64,000 bases of DNA from Enterococcus sp. HY326 (GCF_026157065.1 NZ_JANLGQ010000003.1:310001-374000), one strand, 5' to 3'. Positions 53,504 through 63,897 are shown, numbered from the stretch's first letter. The notes: generated from the sequence alone by a model not told the origin. Made by a program: numbers and translations.

Positions 53504-54178
53504 TTAAGTAAGATTTTGCAGTAGAATTTGGGCAAATAAAACGAGGGCATTCATTCCCGCATGGGCAATAATCGGCGTCCAAATGCTGCCGGTTTTTTTA
53601 AAAAGGAAGCAAAAGAACATCCCTAAGAAAAAATAAACAGCTAAATGGCCATCGCTGTGGGCGAAGGCAAAGATAATCGAACTAATAACCGCTCCCACCC
53701 AAAAATTAGTGAAGCGAAAGGGGAAGCTAGCAATAATACCGGGAATCGCCCGGCGAAAAACAAATTCCTCCATAATCGGTCCGCCAACTGCTGTGGCTAA
53801 TAAGAAGATGGGGGCACTTTTTATTAAGGTCACTAAATTTTGAGTATTCTCTGAAACCGTCAGCTCACCAGAGATGGCCGACTCAATCGAATTTACTATC
53901 AGCTGTAAAAAGAGCGCTCCCCAGATGCTTAAGAAGCCAATAGCGACTAACAGCACCCAATGCATCGGTTTCTTTTCAAATTCTAAGGGCGCTCCTTGTT
54001 TTCTTTGGAAAAGATAGAGGGCGATTAAAACGAGGGCCATCCCCAAGTAAACAGCCGTTAAAGCGTTGATTGGCTGATTCCCTGATTGGAAAATTCCTAA
54101 CCAATAAAAAGTGATGGATGACGTAAAAGCAAAAAACCATAATATAATGGTTAAAAGGCCATATTTGCGAATTGACAT
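53504..54178 (-). CDS. CPBP-family intramembrane metalloprotease
   Basis: 224 residues with about seven membrane segments and the three CPBP motifs: EEFVFR (EExxxR), FAFAHS (FxxxH) and HAGMNAL (HxxxN/B). Members process prenylated or peptide substrates or act in bacteriocin self-protection; no bacteriocin gene is near. TCCAAGGAAAAGGAG precedes the ATG at 54178. Confidence 0.9.
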   Translation of the reverse strand: MSIRKYGLLTIILWFFAFTSSITFYWLGIFQSGNQPINALTAVYLGMALVLIALYLFQRKQGAPLEFEKKPMHWVLLVAIGFLSIWGALFLQLIVNSIESAISGELTVSENTQNLVTLIKSAPIFLLATAVGGPIMEEFVFRRAIPGIIASFPFRFTNFWVGAVISSIIFAFAHSDGHLAVYFFLGMFFCFLFKKTGSIWTPIIAHAGMNALVLFAQILLQNLT

Positions 54179-54292
54179 AATGAAACTCCTTTTCCTTGGA
54201 TTCCTGCAAACTTTTTTAATAAGAAGAATTATAGCATAGTCCCAGCTAAAAGTTGGACCTTAAAAATTTTCTTAAAAAAACGAACGAAAAAC

Positions 54293-54321
54293 TTGCAAAG
54301 TTTTAAAGAAATGAGTATCAT
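54293..54321 (+). promoter_or_regulatory. Promoter of groESL
   Basis: TTGCAA (54293-54298) and TATCAT (54316-54321) are 17 bp apart, just before the CIRCE element. Confidence 0.7.
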
Positions 54322-54333
54322 ATGAATTGTGAG

Positions 54334-54360
54334 TTAGCACTCGATAGTTAAGAGTGCTAA
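54334..54360 (+). promoter_or_regulatory. CIRCE operator (HrcA binding site)
   Basis: TTAGCACTC, nine bases, GAGTGCTAA: a perfect match to the CIRCE consensus. HrcA represses groESL here under non-stress conditions. Confidence 0.97.
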
Positions 54361-54388
54361 AAACTAATTTTTGATGGAGGGATTTATC

Positions 54389-54673
54389 GTGTTAAAACCT
54401 TTAGGCGATCGCGTCATTATTCAAGTCGCAAGTGAAGAAGAAAAAACTGTTGGAGGAATTGTTCTCGCTTCTGCAGCGAAGGAAAAACCCCAAACTGGAT
54501 CAGTCATTGCTGTTGGTGAAGGCCGCTTATTAGACAATGGCGAAAAAGTTCCTACCTCTGTAAAAGTTGGCGATACTGTGATGTTTGAAAAGTATGCTGG
54601 CACAGAAGTGAAATTTGAAGGTACGGAATATTTGATTGTGTCTGGTAAAGACATCATCGCAATTGTTGAATAA
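54389..54673 (+). CDS. groES: GroES co-chaperonin
   Basis: 94 residues, KPLGDRVII at the N-terminus and GKDIIAIVE at the end, the mobile loop around [10 protein letters not shown]. It caps GroEL during folding. GTG start at 54389, ten bases after GGAGGG, which also gives the N-terminus seen in relatives. First gene of the CIRCE-controlled operon. Confidence 0.96.
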   Translation: MLKPLGDRVIIQVASEEEKTVGGIVLASAAKEKPQTGSVIAVGEGRLLDNGEKVPTSVKVGDTVMFEKYAGTEVKFEGTEYLIVSGKDIIAIVE

Positions 54674-54711
54674 AAAAACAGATTGAACTAAAAAATTATG
54701 AGGTGAAATAA

Positions 54712-56343
<1,632 letters not shown>

Positions 56344-56371
56344 TTTAAGTATTACATCATAACCTTAATTA

Positions 56372-56431
56372 AAAAATAGACCTGTTCATCTCTTTCATGA
56401 GTTTTCTCTGAAGGGATGGACAGGTTTTTTA
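56372..56431 (+). terminator. Terminator of groESL
   Basis: AGACCTGTTCATC pairs with GATGGACAGGT (one mismatch), followed by T6; A-rich on the left. Confidence 0.85.
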
Positions 56432-56598
56432 TTTTTTTATTTGAAAAAATTGCTAATTCGCAGTTCGTAAAGAATCCTTTCAGAAATTAAAAACTGTTGA
56501 TAATAAAAATGATGTGCTCTGGCAATAGTTGAGGGTCTAAAGGACGGCAGCAGAATCTTATAAAACTTTAGTAGAAAAGCAAAAATAAGTTGAACGCA
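56432..56598. other. Short gap after groEL
   Basis: A/T-rich; no gene, repeat or hairpin that I can support. Confidence 0.4.
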
Positions 56599-57249
56599 TC
56601 AAGTATAAATTGCGTGATAGGTTTGGGCTGATATTTGATGTGGGACGGCGGAAGCAGTCTCTAAACGACGTTGTTTTTTTAGATGCAAGGTTCGTTTTGA
56701 AATCACTTGAGGGTCATTGGCTTTAGCGGGCATAAAGAAAATTTTGCTACGGTCTTTGGAATGACTAAAACTGGCGATAATTTCTTTGACGCTGCTTTGA
56801 CTGGTCCCCTGAAGATTTTGTTGGAGGGTTAAAATCGGCGTCTCACTAACAAAAAAGCCGTTAATCCTCAGATTGAAGGTTTCAGAAGCTGTGTTGGGCT
56901 GCTTCAAAGAGGGCTGCTGAGAAGGAGCGGCAGCTAAAAATTTTTGAAGACGGCGATAACTTTTGCTGTTTATTTCCATACAGTTAAGCAATTCCAATGG
57001 CGTTAAGTTGATTTTTAAGTGGTTGCAATCAGCAGTGAAGAAAATTCTTTTGGGAAAGGTCGGGCGTTGAGCTGTCACTTTACTTTCTGGAAAGTGTCGG
57101 GTGAAATGATTGAAGAAATGAGCATGCCGCAATTGATTTGTGGTTACAACGCCGATAATTTCAGCGGCATTCAATTCTAAATCCAAGTGTTCTAAAACCA
57201 TTTGATTTGCGAGTTGGATGGACATTTCTTTGATTTTTAAATTGGCCAT
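56599..57249 (-). CDS. Degenerate ABC ATPase-like protein without Walker A
   Basis: 216 residues. The N-terminus (KIKEMSIQLANQ, then VLEHLDLELNAAEIIGVV) matches the first strands of ABC ATPases, but where GxxGxGKT should stand it reads TTNQLRHAHFFN. No signature motif or Walker B aspartate is clear. The C-terminal part (VKEIIASFSHSKDRSKIFFMP) may be a remnant of the Walker B / H-loop region. The ribosome site GGAGGTGAGG is excellent, and the frame is intact, so it is a maintained gene rather than a decayed one. No permease is adjacent. A regulatory or decoy role is possible; the function is unknown. Confidence 0.6.
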   Translation of the reverse strand: MANLKIKEMSIQLANQMVLEHLDLELNAAEIIGVVTTNQLRHAHFFNHFTRHFPESKVTAQRPTFPKRIFFTADCNHLKINLTPLELLNCMEINSKSYRRLQKFLAAAPSQQPSLKQPNTASETFNLRINGFFVSETPILTLQQNLQGTSQSSVKEIIASFSHSKDRSKIFFMPAKANDPQVISKRTLHLKKQRRLETASAVPHQISAQTYHAIYT

Positions 57250-57614
57250 CAGACCTCACCTCCATCTTCTCAGTATAAGATAAATCTTTTATTATGAATA
57301 TGCAGTTTTTTTAAAACTGAGTTGGCGGTAGCAGGAAAATTGGCTCGATTGATTGCCTGTCGGGATTTTTTTACGCTGACAATTATTTTCAGTTAATCTC
57401 TTTTCAAAAGAATTTATGAAAAATAGACGGTGCTTGTCATTTTTTGAAAGATGAAATATTGGAATGTCTTATTTTTTCGCCAGCAAATCTACAAGTTAAG
57501 AAGTTATGCGTTTTTGTACTCTGTTCTGGCAAATCATAGAGGAAGTTATTTAAGAATTCTTATTAGCGATTTTTCATTGAATTTAGTTCTGTTTTAACTG
57601 CTGTCACAGTCGTG
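57250..57614. other. Gap between the ABC-like and Imm5-like genes
   Basis: About 365 bases with no gene. TATACT on the minus strand (57277-57272) is a likely -10 for the ABC-like gene. I see no strong terminator after the Imm5-like gene. Confidence 0.4.
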
Positions 57615-58145
57615 TCAAAAATATTTTTCTAAAAAAATACGAGCAGAAGCAATTTGTTGTTGCCTAAGCTGGCTGACTGGTGCTAGCTGATATGGATACA
57701 AGAGGTTAATGGTTTTTACTCCGTAATCTGCAGAGATCAAAGCATGTCCCCGCATGTGACCAACAGCAATCGCTTGAGCAAAGACCCGAGCAGCTGCTTT
57801 GCCGATTTCTGTCGTAGCTTCCTTGGCCAATTGGTTTGCTAAAAATCCAGCTTTTCGAAGTTCAGCAGCTGAGAGCTTGCCCGCTAATCGTTTTTTTAGT
57901 GCCTCTTTAGCAAATTCAATTCGTTGCTCTTCCATAAAGGAGACATCCAGATAGCTTAAAAAGGGCTCAGCATTTTCCAGAGCCCATTCAGCTAATAAGT
58001 TTTGCGGTAATTTTTCTAAATCAAGTGCTAAGGTCCGGCGCAATTTAGCGTTATCAAAAATTTTTATTTTTGGTGTATTTGAAATAAGCTCTTTGCCAAA
58101 TTGTTTTTGTTCATGGGCATTCCAAGCGTAGTCGGTTTTTTTCAT
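57615..58145 (-). CDS. Imm5-like putative immunity protein
   Basis: 176 residues, mostly helical, cytoplasmic. The segment AVGHMRGHALISADYGVKTINLLYP near the C-terminus is the hallmark of the Imm5-like family, predicted from gene neighbourhoods as immunity proteins of polymorphic toxins. No toxin gene is adjacent here, so it may be an orphan. The second ATG (58145) has the better spacing to AGGGAG than the first (58151). Third gene of a minus-strand operon after GNAT and kinase. Confidence 0.7.
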   Translation of the reverse strand: MKKTDYAWNAHEQKQFGKELISNTPKIKIFDNAKLRRTLALDLEKLPQNLLAEWALENAEPFLSYLDVSFMEEQRIEFAKEALKKRLAGKLSAAELRKAGFLANQLAKEATTEIGKAAARVFAQAIAVGHMRGHALISADYGVKTINLLYPYQLAPVSQLRQQQIASARIFLEKYF

Positions 58146-58158
58146 TCCCATAAACTCC

Positions 58159-58743
58159 CTATGTCAGTTGCCAGTAGTCGACAATTTTTGCAACGGTTTC
58201 AGCTGGCTCTAAAAACGTAGTCTCGATTTTTAACGTTTTGATTGCTGGAAAAAGCTCAGTTAATTCTTGAGGCTGAGTTTCTAAACGCATTTTTTGATGG
58301 CTGTTTAACAACTCGTTGCGGGAAAAGTCGAGATCTCTTTTTGAAGGTTTGGCGGATAACCGTTCCTCGTGACGATTGCGCTCTAGGCGGGTTGCTAGCT
58401 CGGCTGTTAACTCGACAAAATAGACATCTTGGTTCTTTGAAAGAAAAATTGCCGCAATATCCTGCAGAAATTCTCGGTCATCAGCATCATCAAAATTAAT
58501 CATCACGGTAAAAATGATTGTCTTCGTCTGATTATGGCCTTGATTTTCCACGAAAGCCTGAAACAAAGCTTTCCGCATTTGGTCTGATAAGGCAAAGGTT
58601 TTTTGGTTATACCCTAAAAAGTTAGCAAAAACATCCAGAGTTTGATGGTTGAACAAAAGCCGACCGTCAATCTTTTTTTCTAATTCTTTGCCTACCGTCA
58701 TTTTTCCGACGGCTTGGGCACCAATTAAGACAATTAATGGCAT
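58159..58743 (-). CDS. P-loop nucleotide kinase-like protein
   Basis: 194 residues with Walker A GAQAVGKMTVG at residues 8-18, a Q/H-rich lid-like helix region around FNHQTLDVFANFLG and RLERNRHEERLS as arginine-rich lid. It resembles shikimate/gluconate kinase-type AAA_33 proteins, which phosphorylate small molecules or antibiotics. The substrate is unknown. It lies 12 bases after the GNAT gene. Confidence 0.75.
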   Translation of the reverse strand: MPLIVLIGAQAVGKMTVGKELEKKIDGRLLFNHQTLDVFANFLGYNQKTFALSDQMRKALFQAFVENQGHNQTKTIIFTVMINFDDADDREFLQDIAAIFLSKNQDVYFVELTAELATRLERNRHEERLSAKPSKRDLDFSRNELLNSHQKMRLETQPQELTELFPAIKTLKIETTFLEPAETVAKIVDYWQLT

Positions 58744-58755
58744 CGTCTGCTCCTT

Positions 58756-59196
58756 TCAATCGGCTGAACTGTGCCAGCTCAGCTGCAATTCAATTTCTTG
58801 GGTGGACTGATCAAGCTCTTTAGCTATCAGTTTGAAGCCATTTTTCTGATAAAATTGGCGGGCGTCTGTATTTTTTTGATACACGGATAAGTTGAGCTGA
58901 CTATGTTGAGTTTTTGCATAATCTAGCAGGGACTGGCCGATGCCTAAACGACGAAATTCTTTTAAGACGAATAAGCCGGCAATGTAATTTTCTTGAAGTC
59001 CTAGAAAACCAACGATTGTTCCAGCCCGTTCTTCAACAAGCAGCGTTGCAGCTGGCAAAAGTTTGCTTACAAGTGGCAGTTGGCTTTCCCAATACTCATC
59101 AGCAATAAAATCGTGTGCCTCAATGTTTCCTTTCAGCCAGATGTCAGTTAATTCGGCTAAGTTTTCTGAGGTGATTGTGTCCAATTTTTTTATCAT
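58756..59196 (-). CDS. GNAT-family N-acetyltransferase
   Basis: 146 residues. The acetyl-CoA loop is RRLGIGQSLL (about 82-91), with the LFVLKEF strand before it and NTDARQFYQKNGF at the C-terminus. Substrate not identified. AAAGGAAGC precedes the ATG at 59196. First gene of the minus-strand operon with the kinase and Imm5-like genes. Confidence 0.85.
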   Translation of the reverse strand: MIKKLDTITSENLAELTDIWLKGNIEAHDFIADEYWESQLPLVSKLLPAATLLVEERAGTIVGFLGLQENYIAGLFVLKEFRRLGIGQSLLDYAKTQHSQLNLSVYQKNTDARQFYQKNGFKLIAKELDQSTQEIELQLSWHSSAD

Positions 59197-59362
59197 TTAC
59201 TCTGCTTCCTTTAAAAAATGGTGTATGTTCACGATAAAGGATTTCTGAGGGCTCGTCAAAGTTTTTTTAATTCGGCTATTTACTTTCTGTTGAGCAATTT
59301 TTGCTTAATTGACTGGGCTAGTCTATCATTAGGGTAATAAATTTAGTAGAAAAGGTGATACG

Positions 59363-59716
59363 ATGGCGATAACAACAGTAGCAGAGTACATTGCGCAATT
59401 TCCTCCAGAGATTCAAGAAATTCTAGTTCGGGTCCGCAAACTTATCCAAGAAACACTGCCGGAGGCCGAAGAAACCATTAAATATGGGATGCCAACTTAT
59501 TTTTACAAAGAAAACCTAGTTCACTTTGCAGCGGCCAAAAAACACTTGGGATTTTATCCGACACCGGTGACTATTGAAAATTTTGCAGAGGCTTTGAGTC
59601 CTTATAAGACCTCAAAAGGAGCTATTCAATTTCCTTTCACCAAGGAAATTCCCTATGATTTAATTCAGGAAATGACCCGTTGGCGTTGGCAACAAGTAGC
59701 CAAACAGGATAGCTAG
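59363..59716 (+). CDS. DUF1801 / YdhG-like protein
   Basis: 117 residues: MPTYFYKENLVHFAAAKKHLGFYP and YKTSKGAIQFPF are the typical DUF1801 core. Some relatives are described as iron chaperone-like, but the function is not established. AGAAAAGGTGA precedes the ATG at 59363. Monocistronic. Confidence 0.85.
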   Translation: MAITTVAEYIAQFPPEIQEILVRVRKLIQETLPEAEETIKYGMPTYFYKENLVHFAAAKKHLGFYPTPVTIENFAEALSPYKTSKGAIQFPFTKEIPYDLIQEMTRWRWQQVAKQDS

Positions 59717-59872
59717 TGTGCAGGTGTTTAAAAATTTAAGGCTGTATAGTTTTGGTATCCTCTAACCGACAAAAAAACGATGCAAAACTAATTACGAAAA
59801 ATTTTGAGTTTAATAAAAAACTTGATGCTCACTTGTTGTCGATAGGCAGCAAGTTTTTTATTTCACCGAAAA

Positions 59873-59898
59873 TGATAGCGTTTTAATTGTGTTATGAT
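59873..59898 (+). promoter_or_regulatory. cre-like box and -10 of the aldehyde dehydrogenase gene
   Basis: TGATAGCGTTTTAA (59873-59886) is one or two bases from the cre consensus; TATGAT at 59893-59898 is a plausible -10. Confidence 0.4.
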
Positions 59899-59951
59899 AG
59901 AGGTGACATACATCCAAATTTATATCTTAAATTTGAAGGGAGCAAGATAAA

Positions 59952-61316
59952 ATGGCTGTGGAGGAAAAACAGGCAGTTTCAATAGAAGAAATGGTTGTAA
60001 AGGCCAGACGGGCGATGGCAGAAATTCATGATTATTCCCAAGAACAAGTCGATGCTTTAACCAAAGTAATTGCAAAAGCAATTTTTGATAACGCAGAGCC
60101 GCTAGCAAAACTCGCTCAAGCAGAAACCGGCTTAGGTCGTGTGGATCATAAAATCAACAAAAATATCGGCATGGCGACGAATATATACAGCAGTCTAGTG
60201 GGGAAAAAATCTGTTGGTGTCCTGCGGGAAATTCCTGAAGCCGGCCTGATTGAAATTGCTCATCCCATGGGGGTTGTCGGCTCGGTAACGCCGACAACGA
60301 ATCCAACGATTACCCCGTTAGGCAATGGGCTAATGGCAATCAAAGGTCGCAATGCAATGATTGTTTCACCCCATCCTCGTTCAAAAAAAACGACGACAGA
60401 AACCCTCCGTCTGATGCGGGAAGCTTTAGTTAGCGTCGCTGCACCGGCTGATTTACTACAGGTGATTGAAGAGCCTAACATTGAGTTATCTCAAGAACTG
60501 ATGAAAAAAAGTGATGTCATTGTGGCAACCGGTGGACCGGGCTTGGTTAAGTCTGCTTACTCGAGCGGAAAACCAGCTTTCGGCGTAGGACCGGGAAATG
60601 TTCAAGCGATTTTAGATCGTGATTTTGATGTGGCGACGGCTGCTGAATTGACTGTTGTCGGTCGTTCCTTTGACAATGGCATTGTGTGCGCCTGTCAGCA
60701 GAGCTTATTTTATCCAGCAGAAAAAGAAGCAGAACTTTTTACAGCCTTAGAAAATCAAAAAACTGCCATCTTTACCGATGAAGCGGAGGTTAGCCGTTTG
60801 CGGGAAATAATTTTTCCAGCGGGGCGCACAAATCCTGACATGATTGGTCAATATCCTGAGGTAATTGCTAAAGCGGCTGGTTTATTGGTGCCAAAAGATA
60901 CTGAAATTATTGCTGTGAAGGTTGCGGGAATCGGGTCAGCAGAATTATTCAATAAAGAAAAAATGTGTCCAGTTCTCGTGATGAAAAGCTATGAAGCCTT
61001 TGAAGATGTCGTTGAGTATGCAAAGGCGAATCTTTTATTAGAAGGAGCGGGTCATTCAGCAGGGCTGTTTTCAAATAATCAGGAGCACATAGTGTATACA
61101 GGTTTGACATTACCTGTCAGCCGAGTGGTGGTTAATCAGCCGACCATTGACGCGGGCGGTTCGCCGACTAACGGATTAAATCCAACCTCTTCTTTAGGCT
61201 GCGGCTCATGGGGAAATAATATTATTTCTGAAAACCTAACATATCGGCATTTAATCAATGTTCAACGAGTAGCGCTTCCGCTTGCATCGCAAGTGGTGGA
61301 TAATTTATGGGAATAA
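59952..61316 (+). CDS. CoA-acylating aldehyde dehydrogenase (EutE/Ald type)
   Basis: 454 residues. NAD-dependent conversion of an acyl-CoA, most likely acetyl-CoA, to the aldehyde and CoA, or the reverse. The catalytic Cys is in NGIVCACQQS (about residue 243), with the GVVGSVTPTTNPT segment for cofactor binding. The N-terminus is short, without the long extension that targets EutE to microcompartments, and no shell gene is near. No alcohol dehydrogenase is fused to it, unlike AdhE. It would draw on acetyl-CoA from the pyruvate oxidoreductase. GAAGGGAGC precedes the ATG. Confidence 0.9.
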   Translation: MAVEEKQAVSIEEMVVKARRAMAEIHDYSQEQVDALTKVIAKAIFDNAEPLAKLAQAETGLGRVDHKINKNIGMATNIYSSLVGKKSVGVLREIPEAGLIEIAHPMGVVGSVTPTTNPTITPLGNGLMAIKGRNAMIVSPHPRSKKTTTETLRLMREALVSVAAPADLLQVIEEPNIELSQELMKKSDVIVATGGPGLVKSAYSSGKPAFGVGPGNVQAILDRDFDVATAAELTVVGRSFDNGIVCACQQSLFYPAEKEAELFTALENQKTAIFTDEAEVSRLREIIFPAGRTNPDMIGQYPEVIAKAAGLLVPKDTEIIAVKVAGIGSAELFNKEKMCPVLVMKSYEAFEDVVEYAKANLLLEGAGHSAGLFSNNQEHIVYTGLTLPVSRVVVNQPTIDAGGSPTNGLNPTSSLGCGSWGNNIISENLTYRHLINVQRVALPLASQVVDNLWE

Positions 61317-61465
61317 GAGTTCCTGAAAAAATTGAACATTTTGAGCAACTACTTTGATAATTTGCAGTTGCTATTTCATTTTTAGTTTTTCTATTCAATA
61401 AGAACTTTGTCAGTCCTTTAAGTAAAAGTCTGGCGATGTGAATTTTTATAAAAATAATTAAAATT

Positions 61466-61507
61466 ACCCTCTAAAACGGCTGTTCAGTCGATTCTTAGAG
61501 GGTTTCT
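61466..61507 (+). terminator. Terminator after the aldehyde dehydrogenase gene
   Basis: ACCCTCTAA (61466-61474) pairs with TTAGAGGGT (61495-61503), followed by TTTC. It lies 150 bases after the stop. Confidence 0.65.
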
Positions 61508-61595
61508 TGCTGTAAAAAAAGCAAAATTTCTAAAATATTTTGCTTGCTCTGGTACGCGTTTCATAACTTATACTTAAATCAGTAAAAAAACTTAT

Positions 61596-61601
61596 TATAA
61601 T
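61596..61601 (+). promoter_or_regulatory. Probable -10 of the small hypothetical gene
   Basis: TATAAT eighteen bases before the start codon, so the leader would be very short; no clear -35. Confidence 0.4.
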
Positions 61602-61618
61602 GAAAGAAGGATGATGTT

Positions 61619-61900
61619 ATGTATACGTATGTGAAAATTACCGATGCCAAGGAAACAAATTTTTTCTATGCAATCATTGATTTTTCAGCTGGTAAAATGG
61701 TGTTGCAGCAACCTCGTGGATTTTACCAAAAGGCAATTTGTGAAATTCCGTTAGCTAAAATCAGCCATCTAGATACAACTGATTTCTTTGGTGTGGATGG
61801 CATTAGCTTTTATTATGAGCACAGCTTGTATCAATTTCAGTGTTACGGATTAGGTGTGGTAGAATATCTACAGGAACATTTGACGGCGGTAGCGAGTTAA
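61619..61900 (+). CDS. Small hypothetical protein
   Basis: 93 residues, rich in aromatic residues with alternating hydrophobic pattern, suggesting a beta-sheet fold such as a small PH/GRAM-like domain, but I do not recognise a family. AGAAGGATG precedes the ATG at 61619 and the frame is intact. It lies alone between the aldehyde dehydrogenase and LacI-type genes. No membrane segment or signal is seen. Confidence 0.6.
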   Translation: MYTYVKITDAKETNFFYAIIDFSAGKMVLQQPRGFYQKAICEIPLAKISHLDTTDFFGVDGISFYYEHSLYQFQCYGLGVVEYLQEHLTAVAS

Positions 61901-61974
61901 ATCAGCGTTTAGCTGCAACTTTCATCGTTTCCTGTTAAACGAATAGATGAATCTAAACAAGTCGTTTACAAATT

Positions 61975-61993
61975 AAGTAAAAATTGTTTACTT
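61975..61993. promoter_or_regulatory. Dyad ahead of the LacI-type gene
   Basis: AAGTAAA-AATTG-TTTACTT, a seven-base inverted repeat; TCGTTTACA and TTGTTTACT are also direct copies. A likely autoregulatory operator. Confidence 0.5.
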
Positions 61994-62015
61994 GCAAAAT
62001 CAGGAGGGCAATAAG

Positions 62016-62942
62016 ATGGCCAATATCCGTGATATCGCTAAACTTACCGGTTATTCGGTCGCCACGATTTCTCGTGTTATCAACAATAATCCTTATGTTG
62101 ACGAAAAAAAACGTCAAGAAATTTTAAAAGTGATGGCAGAGGTCAATTATATTCCCAATCGAACAGCTCAGGTGTTGAGCTCTGGGAAAACTAAAAATAT
62201 TGGAGTGATTGTTCCCTATGTGAATCACCCTTATTTTGACCAATTAATAAGCGGCATTATGACAACAGCCTTTGATTATGGCTATCAAATTACCCTGCTG
62301 CCGACAAAATATGACCCGGAAACGGAGAAAAAGTATCTGCAGCAGTTAGCAGCTAAAAGTTTTGATGGCTTGATTTTAACTTCACGAGCCAATAAATTAG
62401 TTGATATCTTTCCTTATTTGGATTATGGCCGGATTGTTTTTTGTGAGGATATTCCCGAATTAACCGATGGCTGTACGTTTATCAACCGCATTGATTCTCT
62501 GACGGAGGCCCTTAATTATTTGAAGGCTCAAGGGGTGCGTAATCCGGGAGTGACTCTTGGCCGTAGTCGGACGTTGAGTTATAGTTCAAAAATTACGGTG
62601 CAATTATGTCATGAGATTTTTGAAGATTTTAGTGAAGAAAATATTTTTTGGAACAGTTTAACTATTGAGGACGGTAAAGAGGCAGTGCCGTTTTTTAAAG
62701 AACGGCAGGTGGATGGGATTTTTACCAACGGTGACTTGGTGGCCGCTGGAATTCGGATGCTTATGCCGGAAATGGAATTACTAATTGGCCGAGAAAATCT
62801 TTTTATCAGCGATGTCCTGAATATCTCAACGATTGATCATCATTTAATTGAATGCGGCAGCACGGCCTTTGAATTGGCAATCCAAGCTAAAAAGGGTGTT
62901 TATTCAATGCCCTATGAATTTATCCTCCGGAGTAATCAATAA
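62016..62942 (+). CDS. LacI-family transcriptional regulator
   Basis: 308 residues: HTH at the N-terminus (IRDIAKLTGYSVATISRVINNNPYV) and a periplasmic-binding-protein-like sugar sensor. The ATG at 62016 follows AGGAGGG; the upstream in-frame start is not preceded by a ribosome site. No sugar operon is adjacent in this window, so the targets are unknown. The dyad just before the gene suggests it controls itself. Confidence 0.9.
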   Translation: MANIRDIAKLTGYSVATISRVINNNPYVDEKKRQEILKVMAEVNYIPNRTAQVLSSGKTKNIGVIVPYVNHPYFDQLISGIMTTAFDYGYQITLLPTKYDPETEKKYLQQLAAKSFDGLILTSRANKLVDIFPYLDYGRIVFCEDIPELTDGCTFINRIDSLTEALNYLKAQGVRNPGVTLGRSRTLSYSSKITVQLCHEIFEDFSEENIFWNSLTIEDGKEAVPFFKERQVDGIFTNGDLVAAGIRMLMPEMELLIGRENLFISDVLNISTIDHHLIECGSTAFELAIQAKKGVYSMPYEFILRSNQ

Positions 62943-62943
62943 A

Positions 62944-63060
62944 AGACTGGAGCAGCCAGTCTGTCATATAGCAGATAGAGCCGACCTATTTTCGACGATG
63001 TTAGCGAAAATAGGTCGGCAAAATCTTTTGCTGACAGCTGACTGCAACAGTCTTTTTTTT
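62944..63060. terminator. Branched hairpin structure between convergent LacI and MerR genes
   Basis: GCCGACCTATTTTCG (62980-62994) pairs perfectly with its copy at 63005-63019. AGACTG/CAGTCT forms a hairpin to the left, and an outer AAAAGACTG/CAGTCTTTT joins the ends with T8. It acts at least as a terminator; its size and branching resemble a dispersed repeat. Confidence 0.75.
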
Positions 63061-63101
63061 GTTTTAGAATGCGTTCACTACATTGTTTTAACGGAGTAAC
63101 T

Positions 63102-63863
63102 TCACGCATAATAATCAATAATTTGTTTAAGTAAAGCCACCGAATCCTTCTCAGTTTTTTCATTGTAATACTTGGCAAAGCGGGGGTCCTCAACATACAT
63201 CAAGGCTAAATTTTTATGATACTCTCCTGAATAAAATGGAGCTGCTAGTGTCAGCCATTTTTTATGGGCGGTAAAGGCCGCTTCGGCCAGCGGACTGGGA
63301 ATCGCAGGCGTAGCTGTTGTCAATAATTGATTGAGGGTGTCAATCAGCGTATTTTCAGCTGCCTGCAGCCCAGCAAATTGACTTTCTGTCAGTTCCTGCC
63401 ATTTTTGATTGGCACTAGTCAATTGCTCGACTGGATATTTTTCTTTTAATTCGGCACCATATTTTCTTTGATTTTCCGCTAGTTTGGCGGTTTTAAAAGC
63501 GGCGAATTTTTCTGAATCTTGCATGTCTTTTTCTCCTTTATAATAAGCTAACGTTTCACTGACGGTCTGCAATAATAAATCAATTTGCTCTCTTTTGGCT
63601 AACAGTTGCTGATAATGCTGCTGTAACGCCTGTTGATAATCAAAATCCTTTTGATCGAGAATTTTTTGAATCTCCTCTAAAGAAAATTCTAATTGCCGAT
63701 AAAAAAGAATTTGCTGCAGCCGGTTGACTTCATTTTTACCATAAATACGGTAACCTGCTGAATTAAGACGAGCCGGCTTCAAAAGAGCAATTTGGTCATA
63801 ATAGCGCAGCGTGCGGGAGCTGACTCCAGATAATTTTGCAAGTTTTTGCACCGTGTATTCCAT
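63102..63863 (-). CDS. MerR-family regulator with TipAS-type effector domain
   Basis: 253 residues: winged HTH (QKLAKLSGVSSRTLRYYDQIALLKPARLNSAGYRIY), coiled coil (about 75-110) and a helical TipAS-type domain at the C-terminus that in relatives (TipA, Mta) binds drugs or peptides. Ligand binding switches on target promoters with 19-bp spacers. Its own promoter has this form, and a near copy lies before the radical SAM gene at 16163. The ATG at 63863 has GAGGAGAC upstream. Confidence 0.9.
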   Translation of the reverse strand: MEYTVQKLAKLSGVSSRTLRYYDQIALLKPARLNSAGYRIYGKNEVNRLQQILFYRQLEFSLEEIQKILDQKDFDYQQALQQHYQQLLAKREQIDLLLQTVSETLAYYKGEKDMQDSEKFAAFKTAKLAENQRKYGAELKEKYPVEQLTSANQKWQELTESQFAGLQAAENTLIDTLNQLLTTATPAIPSPLAEAAFTAHKKWLTLAAPFYSGEYHKNLALMYVEDPRFAKYYNEKTEKDSVALLKQIIDYYA

Positions 63864-63897
63864 TTTAAGTCTCCTCGCAGTTTTTCTGGCTAATATT

